From the NCBI RefSeq assembly GCF_002101555.1, contig NZ_LQOL01000044.1, positions 1-44,027 on the forward strand: a DNA stretch of 44,027 nucleotides, read 5' to 3'. The position numbers were made by a program, and so were the translations under genes. Positions 17,941 through 26,283 of this stretch are shown here, in pieces. The notes beneath the pieces were generated by a model. That model made no database searches. It was given only the letters and a program-made list of their open reading frames with translations, and was not told the DNA's origin. This DNA is from Mycolicibacterium canariasense. Lineage in GTDB: Bacteria; Actinomycetota; Actinomycetes; Mycobacteriales; Mycobacteriaceae. Numbering within the stretch: position 1 is the first letter of the stretch; each line of letters begins with the position of its first letter.

Positions 17941-18139
17941 ACGGTATGGAGGCTGACTCGAGGCGTCGGGCTGCAATCGGACGTGGGTTGCCGGTGTCGA
18001 GTGAACACTCGCACCGGTAGAGCCCCAGTTGCAGGCCAGGAGGCCTCCGCTGTGTTTGAACGGTATGTGTGTGGTGTTGGACCTGCACGTGCTTTCGGTG
18101 GTTGCGCATACCGTGGATGAAGAAACGGGTCAGGTCGAC

Positions 18140-18824
18140 CAGCGCGGATGAGCTACTTGCTGGGCATTCATCCCTCCACCGGCCTGGCCAGACTGTGATG
18201 GATTGAGCGACCGGCCCACCGGCGGATGGAGTTGGCTTATCCCGGTGATCTTGTGCACGTAGAGTTAAGAGGCTGGGCAAGATCCGCGCCGCCGGTGGTT
18301 GGCACTTACTCGCCCGCAGCGCCGGGAAGCGCAATTCCCGAGCGGACCGCAGCCCTAGCGTCCTCGATAAGCGCTAACGGCCTGCGCGCGGCTATCACTT
18401 TCTGCACCGCGATCGAGGCGCACCCGCCGCTGGCCTACAGCGAGCTGTTGACCGACGAGCGCAAACAAACGGCTGAGGCGTTCTGGTCACGCGCCAATAG
18501 TTGGCTCGCCCAGTGCGGCATAGCAGTGCAGAAAGTGTTGATTGACAACGGCTCCTGCTACCGATCGTTCGCATTCCGAGATGCCCTCGGCCTCATCGAG
18601 CACCGGCGAACCCGACCCTATCGGCCACAGACCAACGGGAAGTGGAGCGCTTCCACCATACCTTGACCGATGAGTTGGCCTACCCCCGGCTCTACCGCAG
18701 CCATGCCGAACGCTGCGCCGAATCTAGCGCTGGCCGCATACCTACAATTTTCACCGCGGCCACGCCCGCACACGGTCAAGCACCCGCTAGTCGCGTACCT
18801 AACGTCTCAGGTCAGAACAACTAG
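18140..18824 (+). pseudogene. Degraded IS481-family transposase
   Basis: Pieces of one transposase lie in shifting frames. An N-terminal piece reads MSYLLGIHPSTG (HTH part). Then comes WIERPAHRRMELAYPGDLVHVE, and the rve integrase core LAYSELLTDERKQTAEAFWSRAN, LIDNGSCYRSFAFRDALG and HRRTRPYRPQTNGK, with a frameshift near 18645 into ERFHHTLTDELAYPRLYRS. The end is ASRVPNVSGQNN just before 18824. This order and wording are typical of IS481-family transposases. Several stops and shifts show it is dead. It sits between the NaeI-like gene and vsr, so it inserted into or next to the restriction cassette, and its 3' end overlaps the 3' end of vsr. Confidence 0.85.
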
Positions 18825-19251
18825 TCTCACCGCCGGGTGAACCGGAACGTAAGAGCTCATCGACAGCGTTGGCCACCAAGTCAGCGGGGTTGTGCGCCCA
18901 GAACCGCAGGACCGTCCAGCCGGCAGATCTGAGAGCTCCCGTTTGTTCACGATCCCGTTTGACGTTGCCTTCTAGCTTCGGAGACCAATACGCGCCATTA
19001 ACCTTTGGCCGGTGGCCGTGCTCTGGGCAGCAATGCCAGAAACACCCGTCCACGAAGACCGCGACTTTGTGCTTGGTGAAGACGATGTCAGGACGGACGA
19101 GCCGCCCATCAACACGCAGCGGTAAGTCTTTCCGGAAGCGATAGCCACGGCGATGAAGCGCGGACCGCACAGCGACCTCGGGTTTCGTGTCGGTACGGCG
19201 GATTGCAGCCATATTGCGCGATCGACCTGGCGACGTCGTGTAGGCAGGCAT
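18799..19251 (-). CDS. vsr: Vsr very-short-patch mismatch endonuclease
   Basis: 150 aa from ATG 19251; a GTG at 19284 would add 11 residues. Vsr nicks 5' of the T in T:G mismatches created when 5-methylcytosine deaminates, starting short-patch repair. Visible hallmarks are the N-terminal IRRTDTKPE (IRGKDTKPE-type) motif, RPDIVF with catalytic Asp (about D55), and GCFWHCCPEHGH with the intercalating Trp (W72) and catalytic His (H73). The D-to-W spacing of 17 equals that of E. coli Vsr (D51/W68). ALRSAGWTVLRFW is the conserved C-terminal block. It pairs naturally with the divergent C5 methylase at 19379. The last residues (about SCSDLRR) are read from sequence shared with the IS481 remnant end, so the native C-terminus may have been altered. 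Confidence 0.92.
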   Translation of the reverse strand: MPAYTTSPGRSRNMAAIRRTDTKPEVAVRSALHRRGYRFRKDLPLRVDGRLVRPDIVFTKHKVAVFVDGCFWHCCPEHGHRPKVNGAYWSPKLEGNVKRDREQTGALRSAGWTVLRFWAHNPADLVANAVDELLRSGSPGGETSCSDLRR

Positions 19252-19378
19252 CGTCGGCGTGGGTGCGCCACGTTTGGCAATCACCCGACTAATCTACGAC
19301 GGTGCTAGCACTTGTCGGTGGGGTAAGTCATGATCGAGCCAAATCGAACATAGGTTCGATCCCTCACGGAGGTAACAG

Positions 19379-20368
19379 ATGATGGACACACTCAGCTGCT
19401 TAGAAATCTGCGCAGGAGCCGGCGGACAGTCTCTCGGACTAGAACAAGCAGGTTTCGCGCACGAGCTAGCAGTAGAGATCGAGCCCGAACCTTGCGAAAC
19501 GTTGCGGATCAATCGGCCGCAGTGGAAGGTCCACGAGGGTGATGTGCGCGAGATCGACGGTCGTCCGTATCGTGGGATCGACTTGCTTGCGGGCGGCGTG
19601 CCTTGCCCGCCTTTCTCGATCGCTGGCAAACAACTCGGGAAGGACGACGAGCGAGACCTGTTTCCGGAAGCACTCCGACTGGTGTCCGAAGCCAAACCGG
19701 CTGCGGTGATGCTTGAGAATGTTCGCGGGTTGTCGACTGCAAAGTTCGACGGGTATCGGCAATGGGTCCTCGACGCATTGGCTTCAATGGGTTATCGCGC
19801 TGATTGGCAAGTGCTAAATGCCAGCGATTTTGGCGTGCCGCAGCTACGACCGCGCTTTATCCTCGTTGCTCTCAAGAGCGCGTATTTCGACAGCTATCAA
19901 TGGCCAACACCACATGCAAAAACTACGACGGTCGGTGAGGTGCTCAAGCCTTTGATGGCGAGAGACGGCTGGCCAGGCGCGGCAGCTTGGGTGAAAAGGG
20001 CGAACGATATAGGCCCAACGATTGTTGGTGGTTCGCGGAAGCATGGCGGGCCAGACCTCGGGCCGACTCGAGCGCGCGCGGCTTGGTTGGAACTCGGAGT
20101 CGACGGCAGGGGCCTCGCGAACTCCGGGCCAGACGCAAGTACGCCGTTTCATCATGTCCCGCGCTTAACTCTCGAGATGGCTGCGGCGATCCAAGGTTTC
20201 CCGAAGGATTGGGTGTTCTATGGACGAAAGACCGCCGCCTATAGGCAGATTGGCAACGCGTTCCCGCCTCCTGTCGCCGCAGCCGTCGGTGGGAGCATTG
20301 CCCAGGTGCTCGCGGGGCGACAGGCAAAAGCGCGCCAAAACAGCTCCTTGGTGGCGCGCAGCGCTTGA
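19379..20368 (+). CDS. DNA C5-cytosine methyltransferase (NaeI-type cognate)
   Basis: 329 aa. GGAGG at 19368-19372 supports the start at ATG 19379 (spacing 6) or the adjacent ATG 19382 (spacing 9). All m5C-methylase motifs are present: I LEICAGAGGQSLG (AdoMet), IV GGVPCPPFS with catalytic C76, VI ENV (113-115), VIII QLRPR (155-159) and IX/X with RQIGNAFPPPVA. The target-recognition region contains PTIVGGSRKHGGPDLGPTRARAAW, a pattern I associate with methylases of the GCCGGC (NaeI/NgoMIV) group. It should methylate the site cut by the NaeI-like enzyme and protect the host. It is transcribed divergently from vsr over ~100 bp. Full family length and apparently intact. Confidence 0.92.
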   Translation: MMDTLSCLEICAGAGGQSLGLEQAGFAHELAVEIEPEPCETLRINRPQWKVHEGDVREIDGRPYRGIDLLAGGVPCPPFSIAGKQLGKDDERDLFPEALRLVSEAKPAAVMLENVRGLSTAKFDGYRQWVLDALASMGYRADWQVLNASDFGVPQLRPRFILVALKSAYFDSYQWPTPHAKTTTVGEVLKPLMARDGWPGAAAWVKRANDIGPTIVGGSRKHGGPDLGPTRARAAWLELGVDGRGLANSGPDASTPFHHVPRLTLEMAAAIQGFPKDWVFYGRKTAAYRQIGNAFPPPVAAAVGGSIAQVLAGRQAKARQNSSLVARSA

Positions 20369-20559
20369 GAAGCTGAAACGGCGCGTCTGGACAGCCCAGA
20401 AAGAGTCACGTCGTATACCGATATGCGCTGTGGCCGTTGGGCACTGCACGCGGCGTCGATGACCAGATGTGCTGGTGCTGTTCGGCCTAGCGTCCAATCA
20501 ATGCGGGACTGACATCCAAAGTCTTACTTCGTTTGACACAGAGTCTTCGCTACGGAGCC

Positions 20560-20564
20560 GGAGG
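20560..20564 (+). promoter_or_regulatory. Ribosome binding site that sets the type IV gene start
   Basis: GGAGG lies 8 nt before the GTG at 20573. The earlier in-frame GTG at 20564 overlaps this site, so 20573 is the likelier start. Confidence 0.6.
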
Positions 20565-20572
20565 TGACTGCG

Positions 20573-21864
20573 GTGGAGAAGGTTCCGTTCGGTCAGCTGG
20601 CGGCGGCTGACCTCGTCCTGGACCGCGTTTACTCGGGCGGAACTCACGGTCATGCGGGAGACGACGCGATCGGAAAACTCCTGCCGGTCGGCAACCAAGG
20701 AGGGTTTCGCTTCGCAGGAAGCGTAGTGAAAGAGACCGTGCGGCTCGTGGTGCTGTATACGTCGAGGGCGGAGGTTGACTGGCCCGACCAGATTGATCCT
20801 ACGACAGGTGATTTCACTTACTATGGGGACAACCGGAAACCTGGCAGGGTTATTCACGATACCCCGCGAGGTGGAAATCTGCTGCTACGGAATATTTTTG
20901 CCGCATCTCGTGCAGGTGCAGACGAACGGCGAAAAGTGCCGCCCGTACTTCTTTTTGAAAAAGTCAGCGGCCGAGATGTCATTTTCCGGGGATTGCTTGC
21001 GCCTGGGTCTCCGCGCCTAACGAGTGACGAAGAACTTGTCGCGGTATGGCGTACTACGCGCAATCTGCGATTCCAGAACTATCGTTCCCACTTCACCGTT
21101 CTGCAGACGCCGATCATTCGGCGAGAGTGGCTCGATGAGGTTGTCGCGGGAAATCCACTCGGGGAAACTTGCCCCGCCGAATGGCGGCCCTGGTCAGAGC
21201 GAGGATCTACCGAGCGCTCGAAGCACCACGCAGCCTTACTGTGCGCAGCAAGGAAGAACAACGGCCGAAACCTAGTGATATGTGGATGATCCGTGCAGTC
21301 CACAGATATTTCGCCGACTCCCCATTCCAGTTTGAACACTTCGCGGCAGATATGTGGATTAACTCCGATCCGCATGTCGCGTCGGTTGAAGTAACACGGC
21401 CTAGTCGCGACGGTGGGCGGGACGCCATTGGCGAATTCCGTATCGGCCCGAATGAGGATCCCGTGCGGCTGCAGTTCGCCCTTGAGGCGAAGTGCTACGC
21501 CCCCGACGCTGGCGGTGTTGGCGTCAAGTTCGTGAGTCGGCTCGCCCGGATCAAGCACCGAGAGTTCGGGGTGTTCGTCACGACGGCATTCGTTGCCGCT
21601 CAGGCCTACCAAGAAGTTCGAGAAGACCAGGACCCAATCGTTTTCATGACGGGCAAAGATCTGGTTCAGGTCTTGCGCAGGATGGGTTTGTTCGACGAGA
21701 AGTCACTTGCCGCATACCTTTCGATGCAGTATCCGTTGGTGCCGACCGAGCATCGAGTAGGAGGCGTAGATGTTGCATGGCCGGAGGAGCCGATCCCCGT
21801 TGACAGCGCGTCAGAACTATCTGGGAAGCCAGAGGGGACACCTGCTAATGAGGCTAAGTTCTGA
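20573..21864 (+). pseudogene. Frameshifted modification-dependent (type IV, AspBHI-like/Mrr-cat) restriction gene
   Basis: Two frames together make one ~430-aa protein. The first (from GTG 20573) encodes a YDG/SRA-like sensing domain: AAADLVLDRVYSGGTHGHAGDD, GNQGGFRF and RPGRVIHDTPRGGN-type elements, ending at CPAEWRPW. The second frame continues VRARIYRALEAPRSLTVRSKEEQ and the Mrr-type nuclease: FEHFAADMW, RDGGRDAIG, LEAKCY (the D...ExK core), VGVKFVSRLARI, FGVFVTTAFVAAQAYQE and the DLVQVL end. The shift falls near 21192-21193, where TGGTCAGA would need one more G (TGG-GTC-AGA) to restore the reading. Enzymes of this type cut DNA carrying 5-methyl- or hydroxymethyl-cytosine. Next to an m5C methylase, loss of function would remove a self-cutting risk. 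A sequencing error or functional slippage cannot be excluded. Confidence 0.85.
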
Positions 21865-22093
21865 GGCGATGGAAGTGACTGTGCCAGTGCCGGAGTCCTA
21901 TGTGCTGGCAGTTTTTAGCTGGTTATGGCCGATTAAGAACTGCGTACGTCAGGAAATCTGCGGCTGGCGGCAGCATTCACCGCAGCTGAGCGAATTTATC
22001 CTCGGGATGGGAGGAGAGTGGCTGTCGGCCGATACTGCTTCGCGTAACGCCGTGACTCGGTTCATCGATCGCGTACCGCGCCCGAACGTGTAA
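21848..22093 (+). CDS. Small hypothetical protein overlapping the type IV gene end
   Basis: 81 aa, ATG at 21848 with GAGGGG about 9 nt upstream. It overlaps the 3' end of the restriction gene by 17 bp (that stop is 21862-21864). A second ATG at 21869 starts after the overlap. The product is Trp- and Cys-containing with no signal peptide and no domain I recognise (middle part WLWPIKNCVRQEICGWRQH). Its coupling to the restriction gene suggests it belonged to the same unit, possibly as a small accessory protein. Coding status is uncertain because it is short and has no recognised family. Confidence 0.4.
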   Translation: MRLSSEAMEVTVPVPESYVLAVFSWLWPIKNCVRQEICGWRQHSPQLSEFILGMGGEWLSADTASRNAVTRFIDRVPRPNV

Positions 22094-22155
22094 GCCGGGC
22101 CGCTGTGCTGACGATTCTGACTTCGAATGTCGCCTCCTCGTAGTTCAATCACCTT

Positions 22156-24570
22156 GTGGCGGAAACCGAACGTGATCCTGTTGACGACGCCGAGCAGTCC
22201 GTCCAGGACGCGATCCTGCAGTTATTAGACGCGGATAACGCGCTCGATGCGATGGCACGGGAAATCGTGTTGAGCGCCCTCGCCGACGTCGTTGACGAAA
22301 CCGACGGCACCGCACAAAGCGGCTGGTCGGCGACTTATCTGACCAACATCACGGTGTCCGGTTTCCGCGGCATCGGCTCCACCGCCAAACTCGATCTTCA
22401 CCCGGCCCCGGGCCTGACGGTCATCAGCGGCCGCAACGGTTCCGGAAAGTCCAGCTTCGCGGAGGCTGTCGAGCTGGCACTGACAGGAAGCAGCTACCGC
22501 TGGCGCGGCAAGCAGGCTCTGTGGTCGGAATCCTGGCGCAATCTGCATAAACCGAACCCCTGCGCGTTGCGGGTCGGGTTCACCCGCGAGGGCAATGGTC
22601 CGGTCGTGGTCGGGGTGGACTGGGAAGCAGACGCAGACCTGGCGGATCGCACGCTATGGACACAGCACGACGGCGGGCAGGCCATCGACGGGATTGACAG
22701 CCTGGGCTGGGCGGACGCTCTCGAGCTGTACCGCCCAGTGCTGACTTACGAGGAACTGGGCCGGCTCTTCGACGGTGGACCATCCGCGCTGTACGACGCG
22801 CTGGCCCAACTGCTCGGCCTCGAAGCCCTTGCTGCCGTTGAGAAGAAGCTCGCCGCTGACCTGAAAGACGTCAAGTCGGTACGCGACACGGCTGATGCCG
22901 CGCGCAAGCAGGCCATCGTCGCACTGTCGGCAGCCGACGACGAGCGGGCAGCCCCGCTGGCCAAGTTGCTCAAGAAGCATGTGCGCCCGCTCGACGAGAT
23001 CGTGGCCGTAGTGACCGGATCTGGACCCGCAGAACAAGAAGTGATCCGGCCGCTCGAAGCGCTGAGCGAGGTTGTCCTGCCGCAGATCGCGGACATCGAG
23101 CGCTGTGTGACGCGGTTACGTGCCGCCGCGGAGGCGCTGCGACGTAGCGAGCAGGATATGGTCGCGCTGACCGCCGAGCGCGTGGATCTGCTGCACAGCG
23201 CTCTGGACTATCACGCCCGTGCCGGCGATACCGACTGCCCGGTATGCGGGGACGGACGACTCGACGACAGTTGGGCAGACCAGGCGCGGACGGCCGTCTT
23301 AGAGGGGGAGCGTTCGGTCGCCGAGTACCGACGCGCAGTAGCCGAACTTAAATCTGCCCGTGCTGACGCCGACGCCATGGCTAGGCAACTGCAACCCGCG
23401 CAGGCGATCCGCGGCGTGGCGCTGACCACCCTCGAGGCGTATAACACGGCCGTCGAGGGGGCTCGGGTGCTACCTGTCGATCACCTAGCATGCGCCGCCT
23501 TCCTCGAAACGGCTTTGCTTGAGGCAGTGGCAGCCGCCGAGGCGCTACGAGATGAGGCGACCAAGGCGCTGGCGGAACGCGAGGATGCCTGGGGCCCGGT
23601 GGCCGAACAGGTTGCGGCGTGGATCCCAGCGGAGCGCCGGGCGCAGGAACTCGACCATCACTTCAAGGCGATCACCGCTGCGCGGAGCTGGGCCACCACA
23701 CGGGGCGCCGAGTTCCGCAATCTTCGTCTCAAACCGATTGCGGCGCAGGCCCGTCAGATCTGGGCCGAGCTGCGACAGGAAAGTAATGTCGACCTAGGTG
23801 AGATCAGCCTGACGGGCACCGCGACCAAGCGCAAGGCCGTCCTCGGCGGATCTGTCGATGGCGAGCCGACGCAGGCACTGTCGGTGATGAGCCAGGGGGA
23901 GCAGAACGCAGTCGCACTGGCACTGTTCCTGCCACGCGCCACCTCGGTGAAGAGTCCGTTCCGCTTTGTGGTGCTCGATGATCCGATCCAGGCGATGGAC
24001 CCGTCGAAGATCGATGGATTCGTCCGAGTGCTCACCGACATTGCCCGCACTCACCAGGTCGTGGTGTTCTCCCACGACGACCGGCTGGCCTCGGTCATCA
24101 GGGAAACTGGGATCGACGCCCGACTAATCGAAGTCGTTCGCGAAGTGGGGTCCAAGGTCAGGGTGCGCCCCAACATCGACCCTGCCCGGCGCCTGATCGA
24201 CGATGCCTTCGCCATGATCCAGGATGACAAACTCCACGACGACGTGAAGGGCCGGGTGGCGCCGAACCTGTTCCGGATGGCGCTGGAGTCCGCGGCCAAA
24301 CAGGCGCACTACGCACGGCAGTCGATGGCGGGGACGGAACGTACGGTCGCCGAGGAGCAGTGGCAGGCGGCCAAGACCACCCGCCAGCGCCTCGCGTTGG
24401 CGGTTCTGGGCGACGCGAAGGCCGATGTGTCGGGTTGGCTCGCTGCGCAACCGGGCCGAAAGAACGTGCTGGACATCGGAAACGTCGGCGCGCACGGGAA
24501 GGTCGGCAAACTGTCAAAGGCGGATGTTCGCGACCTGGAGCGCGCGGTCAACGACCTTGTGGGCTCCTAG
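22156..24570 (+). CDS. RecF/Rad50-like AAA (ABC-type) ATPase with zinc hook
   Basis: 804 aa, GTG start. After ~60 N-terminal residues it begins the SMC/RecF-type head: ITVSGFRGIG, then Walker A ISGRNGSGKSS (~89-99). A long coiled-coil-like central region is interrupted by CPVCGDG (~361-367), a CxxC hook as in Rad50 and RloC. The second head half carries the ABC signature MSQGEQNA (~576-583), Walker B VVLDDPIQAMD (~604-614) and an H-loop FSHDD. The last ~130 residues after the ATPase (DDAFAMIQDDKLHDD... to the end) are helical, possibly a HEPN-like effector or docking part. The stop (TAG) overlaps the next start (TAGTG). SMC-like ATPases with small partners occur in many anti-phage systems (RloC, Lamassu, others). 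The exact family is not identified. Confidence 0.87.
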   Translation: MAETERDPVDDAEQSVQDAILQLLDADNALDAMAREIVLSALADVVDETDGTAQSGWSATYLTNITVSGFRGIGSTAKLDLHPAPGLTVISGRNGSGKSSFAEAVELALTGSSYRWRGKQALWSESWRNLHKPNPCALRVGFTREGNGPVVVGVDWEADADLADRTLWTQHDGGQAIDGIDSLGWADALELYRPVLTYEELGRLFDGGPSALYDALAQLLGLEALAAVEKKLAADLKDVKSVRDTADAARKQAIVALSAADDERAAPLAKLLKKHVRPLDEIVAVVTGSGPAEQEVIRPLEALSEVVLPQIADIERCVTRLRAAAEALRRSEQDMVALTAERVDLLHSALDYHARAGDTDCPVCGDGRLDDSWADQARTAVLEGERSVAEYRRAVAELKSARADADAMARQLQPAQAIRGVALTTLEAYNTAVEGARVLPVDHLACAAFLETALLEAVAAAEALRDEATKALAEREDAWGPVAEQVAAWIPAERRAQELDHHFKAITAARSWATTRGAEFRNLRLKPIAAQARQIWAELRQESNVDLGEISLTGTATKRKAVLGGSVDGEPTQALSVMSQGEQNAVALALFLPRATSVKSPFRFVVLDDPIQAMDPSKIDGFVRVLTDIARTHQVVVFSHDDRLASVIRETGIDARLIEVVREVGSKVRVRPNIDPARRLIDDAFAMIQDDKLHDDVKGRVAPNLFRMALESAAKQAHYARQSMAGTERTVAEEQWQAAKTTRQRLALAVLGDAKADVSGWLAAQPGRKNVLDIGNVGAHGKVGKLSKADVRDLERAVNDLVGS

Positions 24571-24908
24571 TGAGCGCCGTTGAGCTGCTCGGTCAGGCGC
24601 AACGAATTCTGAACGATCCACGTCCGGATGGCCTTTCATCGCGCATGGCGGCTTTCCTGGCGCGTCAGGCGCTGGAACTAGTTGTCGACCAACGGTGTAT
24701 CGAAGTCGGTGCGCCGGCGTCCTGGGCCAGCATGCGCAGCAAGCTGGCGGTGCTGCGCTCGTTGGATACTGCGGAGGCGGCCGACTCGGCGGCGATCGCC
24801 TGGAACCGGCTCAGTGCGGCCTGTCACGTGCATGCGTTCGAGTTGCAGCCGTCCGCAGCCGAGGTCACGCATCTGTGCAAGGTCGTGGCGTCCCTGCTAC
24901 CGGCGTGA
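24570..24908 (+). CDS. Small helical partner of the Rad50-like ATPase
   Basis: 112 aa from a GTG at 24570 that shares one base with the upstream stop (TAGTG), a tight coupling. The sequence is all-helical in appearance (VELLGQAQRILNDPR, MAAFLARQALELVVDQRC, SACHVHAFELQPS). The size and helix pattern recall HEPN-fold or MNT/HEPN-type small proteins, but no RX4-6H motif is evident, so a nuclease role is not supported. It most likely forms a complex with the ATPase encoded just before. It ends 4 bp before the stop of the convergent DUF6308 gene. Confidence 0.75.
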   Translation: MSAVELLGQAQRILNDPRPDGLSSRMAAFLARQALELVVDQRCIEVGAPASWASMRSKLAVLRSLDTAEAADSAAIAWNRLSAACHVHAFELQPSAAEVTHLCKVVASLLPA

Positions 24909-24912
24909 TCGG

Positions 24913-25542
24913 TCAGGAATCGATTCCGGCGTTCCGCCTTGCGGCCTTCGCATTCCGTGACTGACTGCACCGCATCCACACCGCCGCATCGAGCAGGCGA
25001 AGTGTCGAAATCGACTCCGCGGGTGCGTTATCTGGACGACTGGCTTCGATCGAGTCCCGGACCGCGGGGTCACTGAGGCAGGCACGCAGCGCTATCCAGG
25101 AATCGTCTCCGAGATGCAAGGCCTCGATGATGACGCTGTCGACCACCGGGATGAGGCGGGGCCGCTTACGGGCCATCAGCTTGCTCGCCCGGGTTCGGCC
25201 TACCTTGGGAAGTTTGCGCAGCGCCCAGTAGAGAGCTTCGGCATGGGCCAGGTCCTCGTCGGACGCATCCCACAGGTCCACATCTCCGGGCACGGCCGCG
25301 AGCAGACCGTTGAATTTGCTGGCGTCGCTTTCCAGCAGGCTGCGGACCGAGGATGGCGGGAGTGCGACGTCGAGGAGAGTCACCGCCAGTAGGTCTGTCG
25401 TGGTGAAGCGGATGCGGTCGTTGTCGGGCAAGGTGTCGAATGTCGTGGCGGCGAACGAGCCTTCGGTGTCAAAGAACTGCTCAATCAGCCGCATGGCGGG
25501 CTCGGCAACGAAGGACAGAACCCGCTGTTGCAGATCGCTCAT
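24913..25542 (-). CDS. DUF6308-type protein
   Basis: 209 aa. The central motif LPKVGRTRASKLMARKRPRLIPVVDSVI is the hallmark I associate with DUF6308, a family with a helix-hairpin-helix-like segment, found often beside restriction and defence genes in actinobacteria. The N-terminal half includes RFTTTDLLAVTLLDV. No catalytic residues are known to me. Its ATG at 25542 overlaps the stop of the upstream gene (ATGA), so the two are co-translated. It is convergent with the ATPase pair. Confidence 0.75.
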   Translation of the reverse strand: MSDLQQRVLSFVAEPAMRLIEQFFDTEGSFAATTFDTLPDNDRIRFTTTDLLAVTLLDVALPPSSVRSLLESDASKFNGLLAAVPGDVDLWDASDEDLAHAEALYWALRKLPKVGRTRASKLMARKRPRLIPVVDSVIIEALHLGDDSWIALRACLSDPAVRDSIEASRPDNAPAESISTLRLLDAAVWMRCSQSRNAKAARRNAGIDS

Positions 25543-25952
25543 GGCAGCCGCTGCCGGGCCGGGCGCGCGTAGTGTTCGTGAACTGCTTTGATCTGCCTCG
25601 ACCAGAACGCCAGCTTGTCGTCGGCGGTTGCCGTGTTAGGCAGCAGGCCTAGTTCGGTGGCGAACTTGTAGAACCCCGGGCCGGGATCGTTCTGGCCGAT
25701 GTACGCCACGATGGCCGACAGCATGACGCCGGACTCGCCAATCGTGCGGCGCACGGCATCGCCGAGCACCCCTCCCACAGCGGCACGGTCACGCTCCAGG
25801 CCGAAGTCGAAGGGGATATGACCGGCGGCGCGGGCCAACGCCGAGTTCAGCTCGCTGTAGCTGACGGTCCGCTTTAGGCGAGCCTGGTCAATCAGAAAGC
25901 CCACCGCATCGTCGACTATGCGATCCCACTCGTCGTCACTGCGTCCGTACAC
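25539..25952 (-). CDS. Hypothetical protein co-translated with DUF6308 gene
   Basis: 137 aa from a GTG at 25952, supported by GGGGAGG (complement of 25961-25967) at 8-nt spacing. No family recognised with certainty. It has an N-terminal helical part (VDDAVGFLIDQARLKRTVSYSELNSALA), with a pattern like those in small winged-helix or regulatory domains, then a Gly-rich segment (GVMLSAIVAYIGQNDPGPGFYKFATELGLL). It is the first gene of a two-gene unit ending in the DUF6308 gene (4-bp overlap). It is divergent from the giant helicase at 26284. Confidence 0.7.
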   Translation of the reverse strand: MYGRSDDEWDRIVDDAVGFLIDQARLKRTVSYSELNSALARAAGHIPFDFGLERDRAAVGGVLGDAVRRTIGESGVMLSAIVAYIGQNDPGPGFYKFATELGLLPNTATADDKLAFWSRQIKAVHEHYARPARQRLP

Positions 25953-26283
25953 CCGTGCATCCTCCCCACGATCAACGGTCCATCACATCTCGCAAACCGT
26001 AGCCGGGCAGTCCGACACGGTCCGTCCGATTGCGTCGACCGAACTTGTCGGTGGCATGTGCGAATCTGTCCGGCTCGCCACCGGCGGCCCTGGAACCCGA
26101 TGAACGGAGCCTCAAGTGGTCACCTCCCGCCACGACCGACAGCAAATTGACCCATACGCATATATTGCCGCGGGCTTGATGTCATGGTTACATGTATGGG
26201 CCTTTGCATCGGGTTATGCCACAAGGGCATTCAGCGTACGCGCTGATTGGCAGCAAACTCGTTCGAAGGTAGGGGTGTAAGCA
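25953..26283. other. Divergent intergenic region before the Hhe-like gene
   Basis: 331 bp without a gene. It must contain promoters for both the minus-strand pair and the plus-strand giant gene. An AGGGGTG stretch just before the GTG at 26284 could be its ribosome binding site. No palindrome or clear -35/-10 pair was recognised by eye. Confidence 0.5.

Noticed and set aside
19330..19378. tRNA-like GGTTCGATCCC motif before the methylase
   Set aside because: No matching T-stem or acceptor stem around it; the region is the vsr/methylase intergenic space with a GGAGG site.
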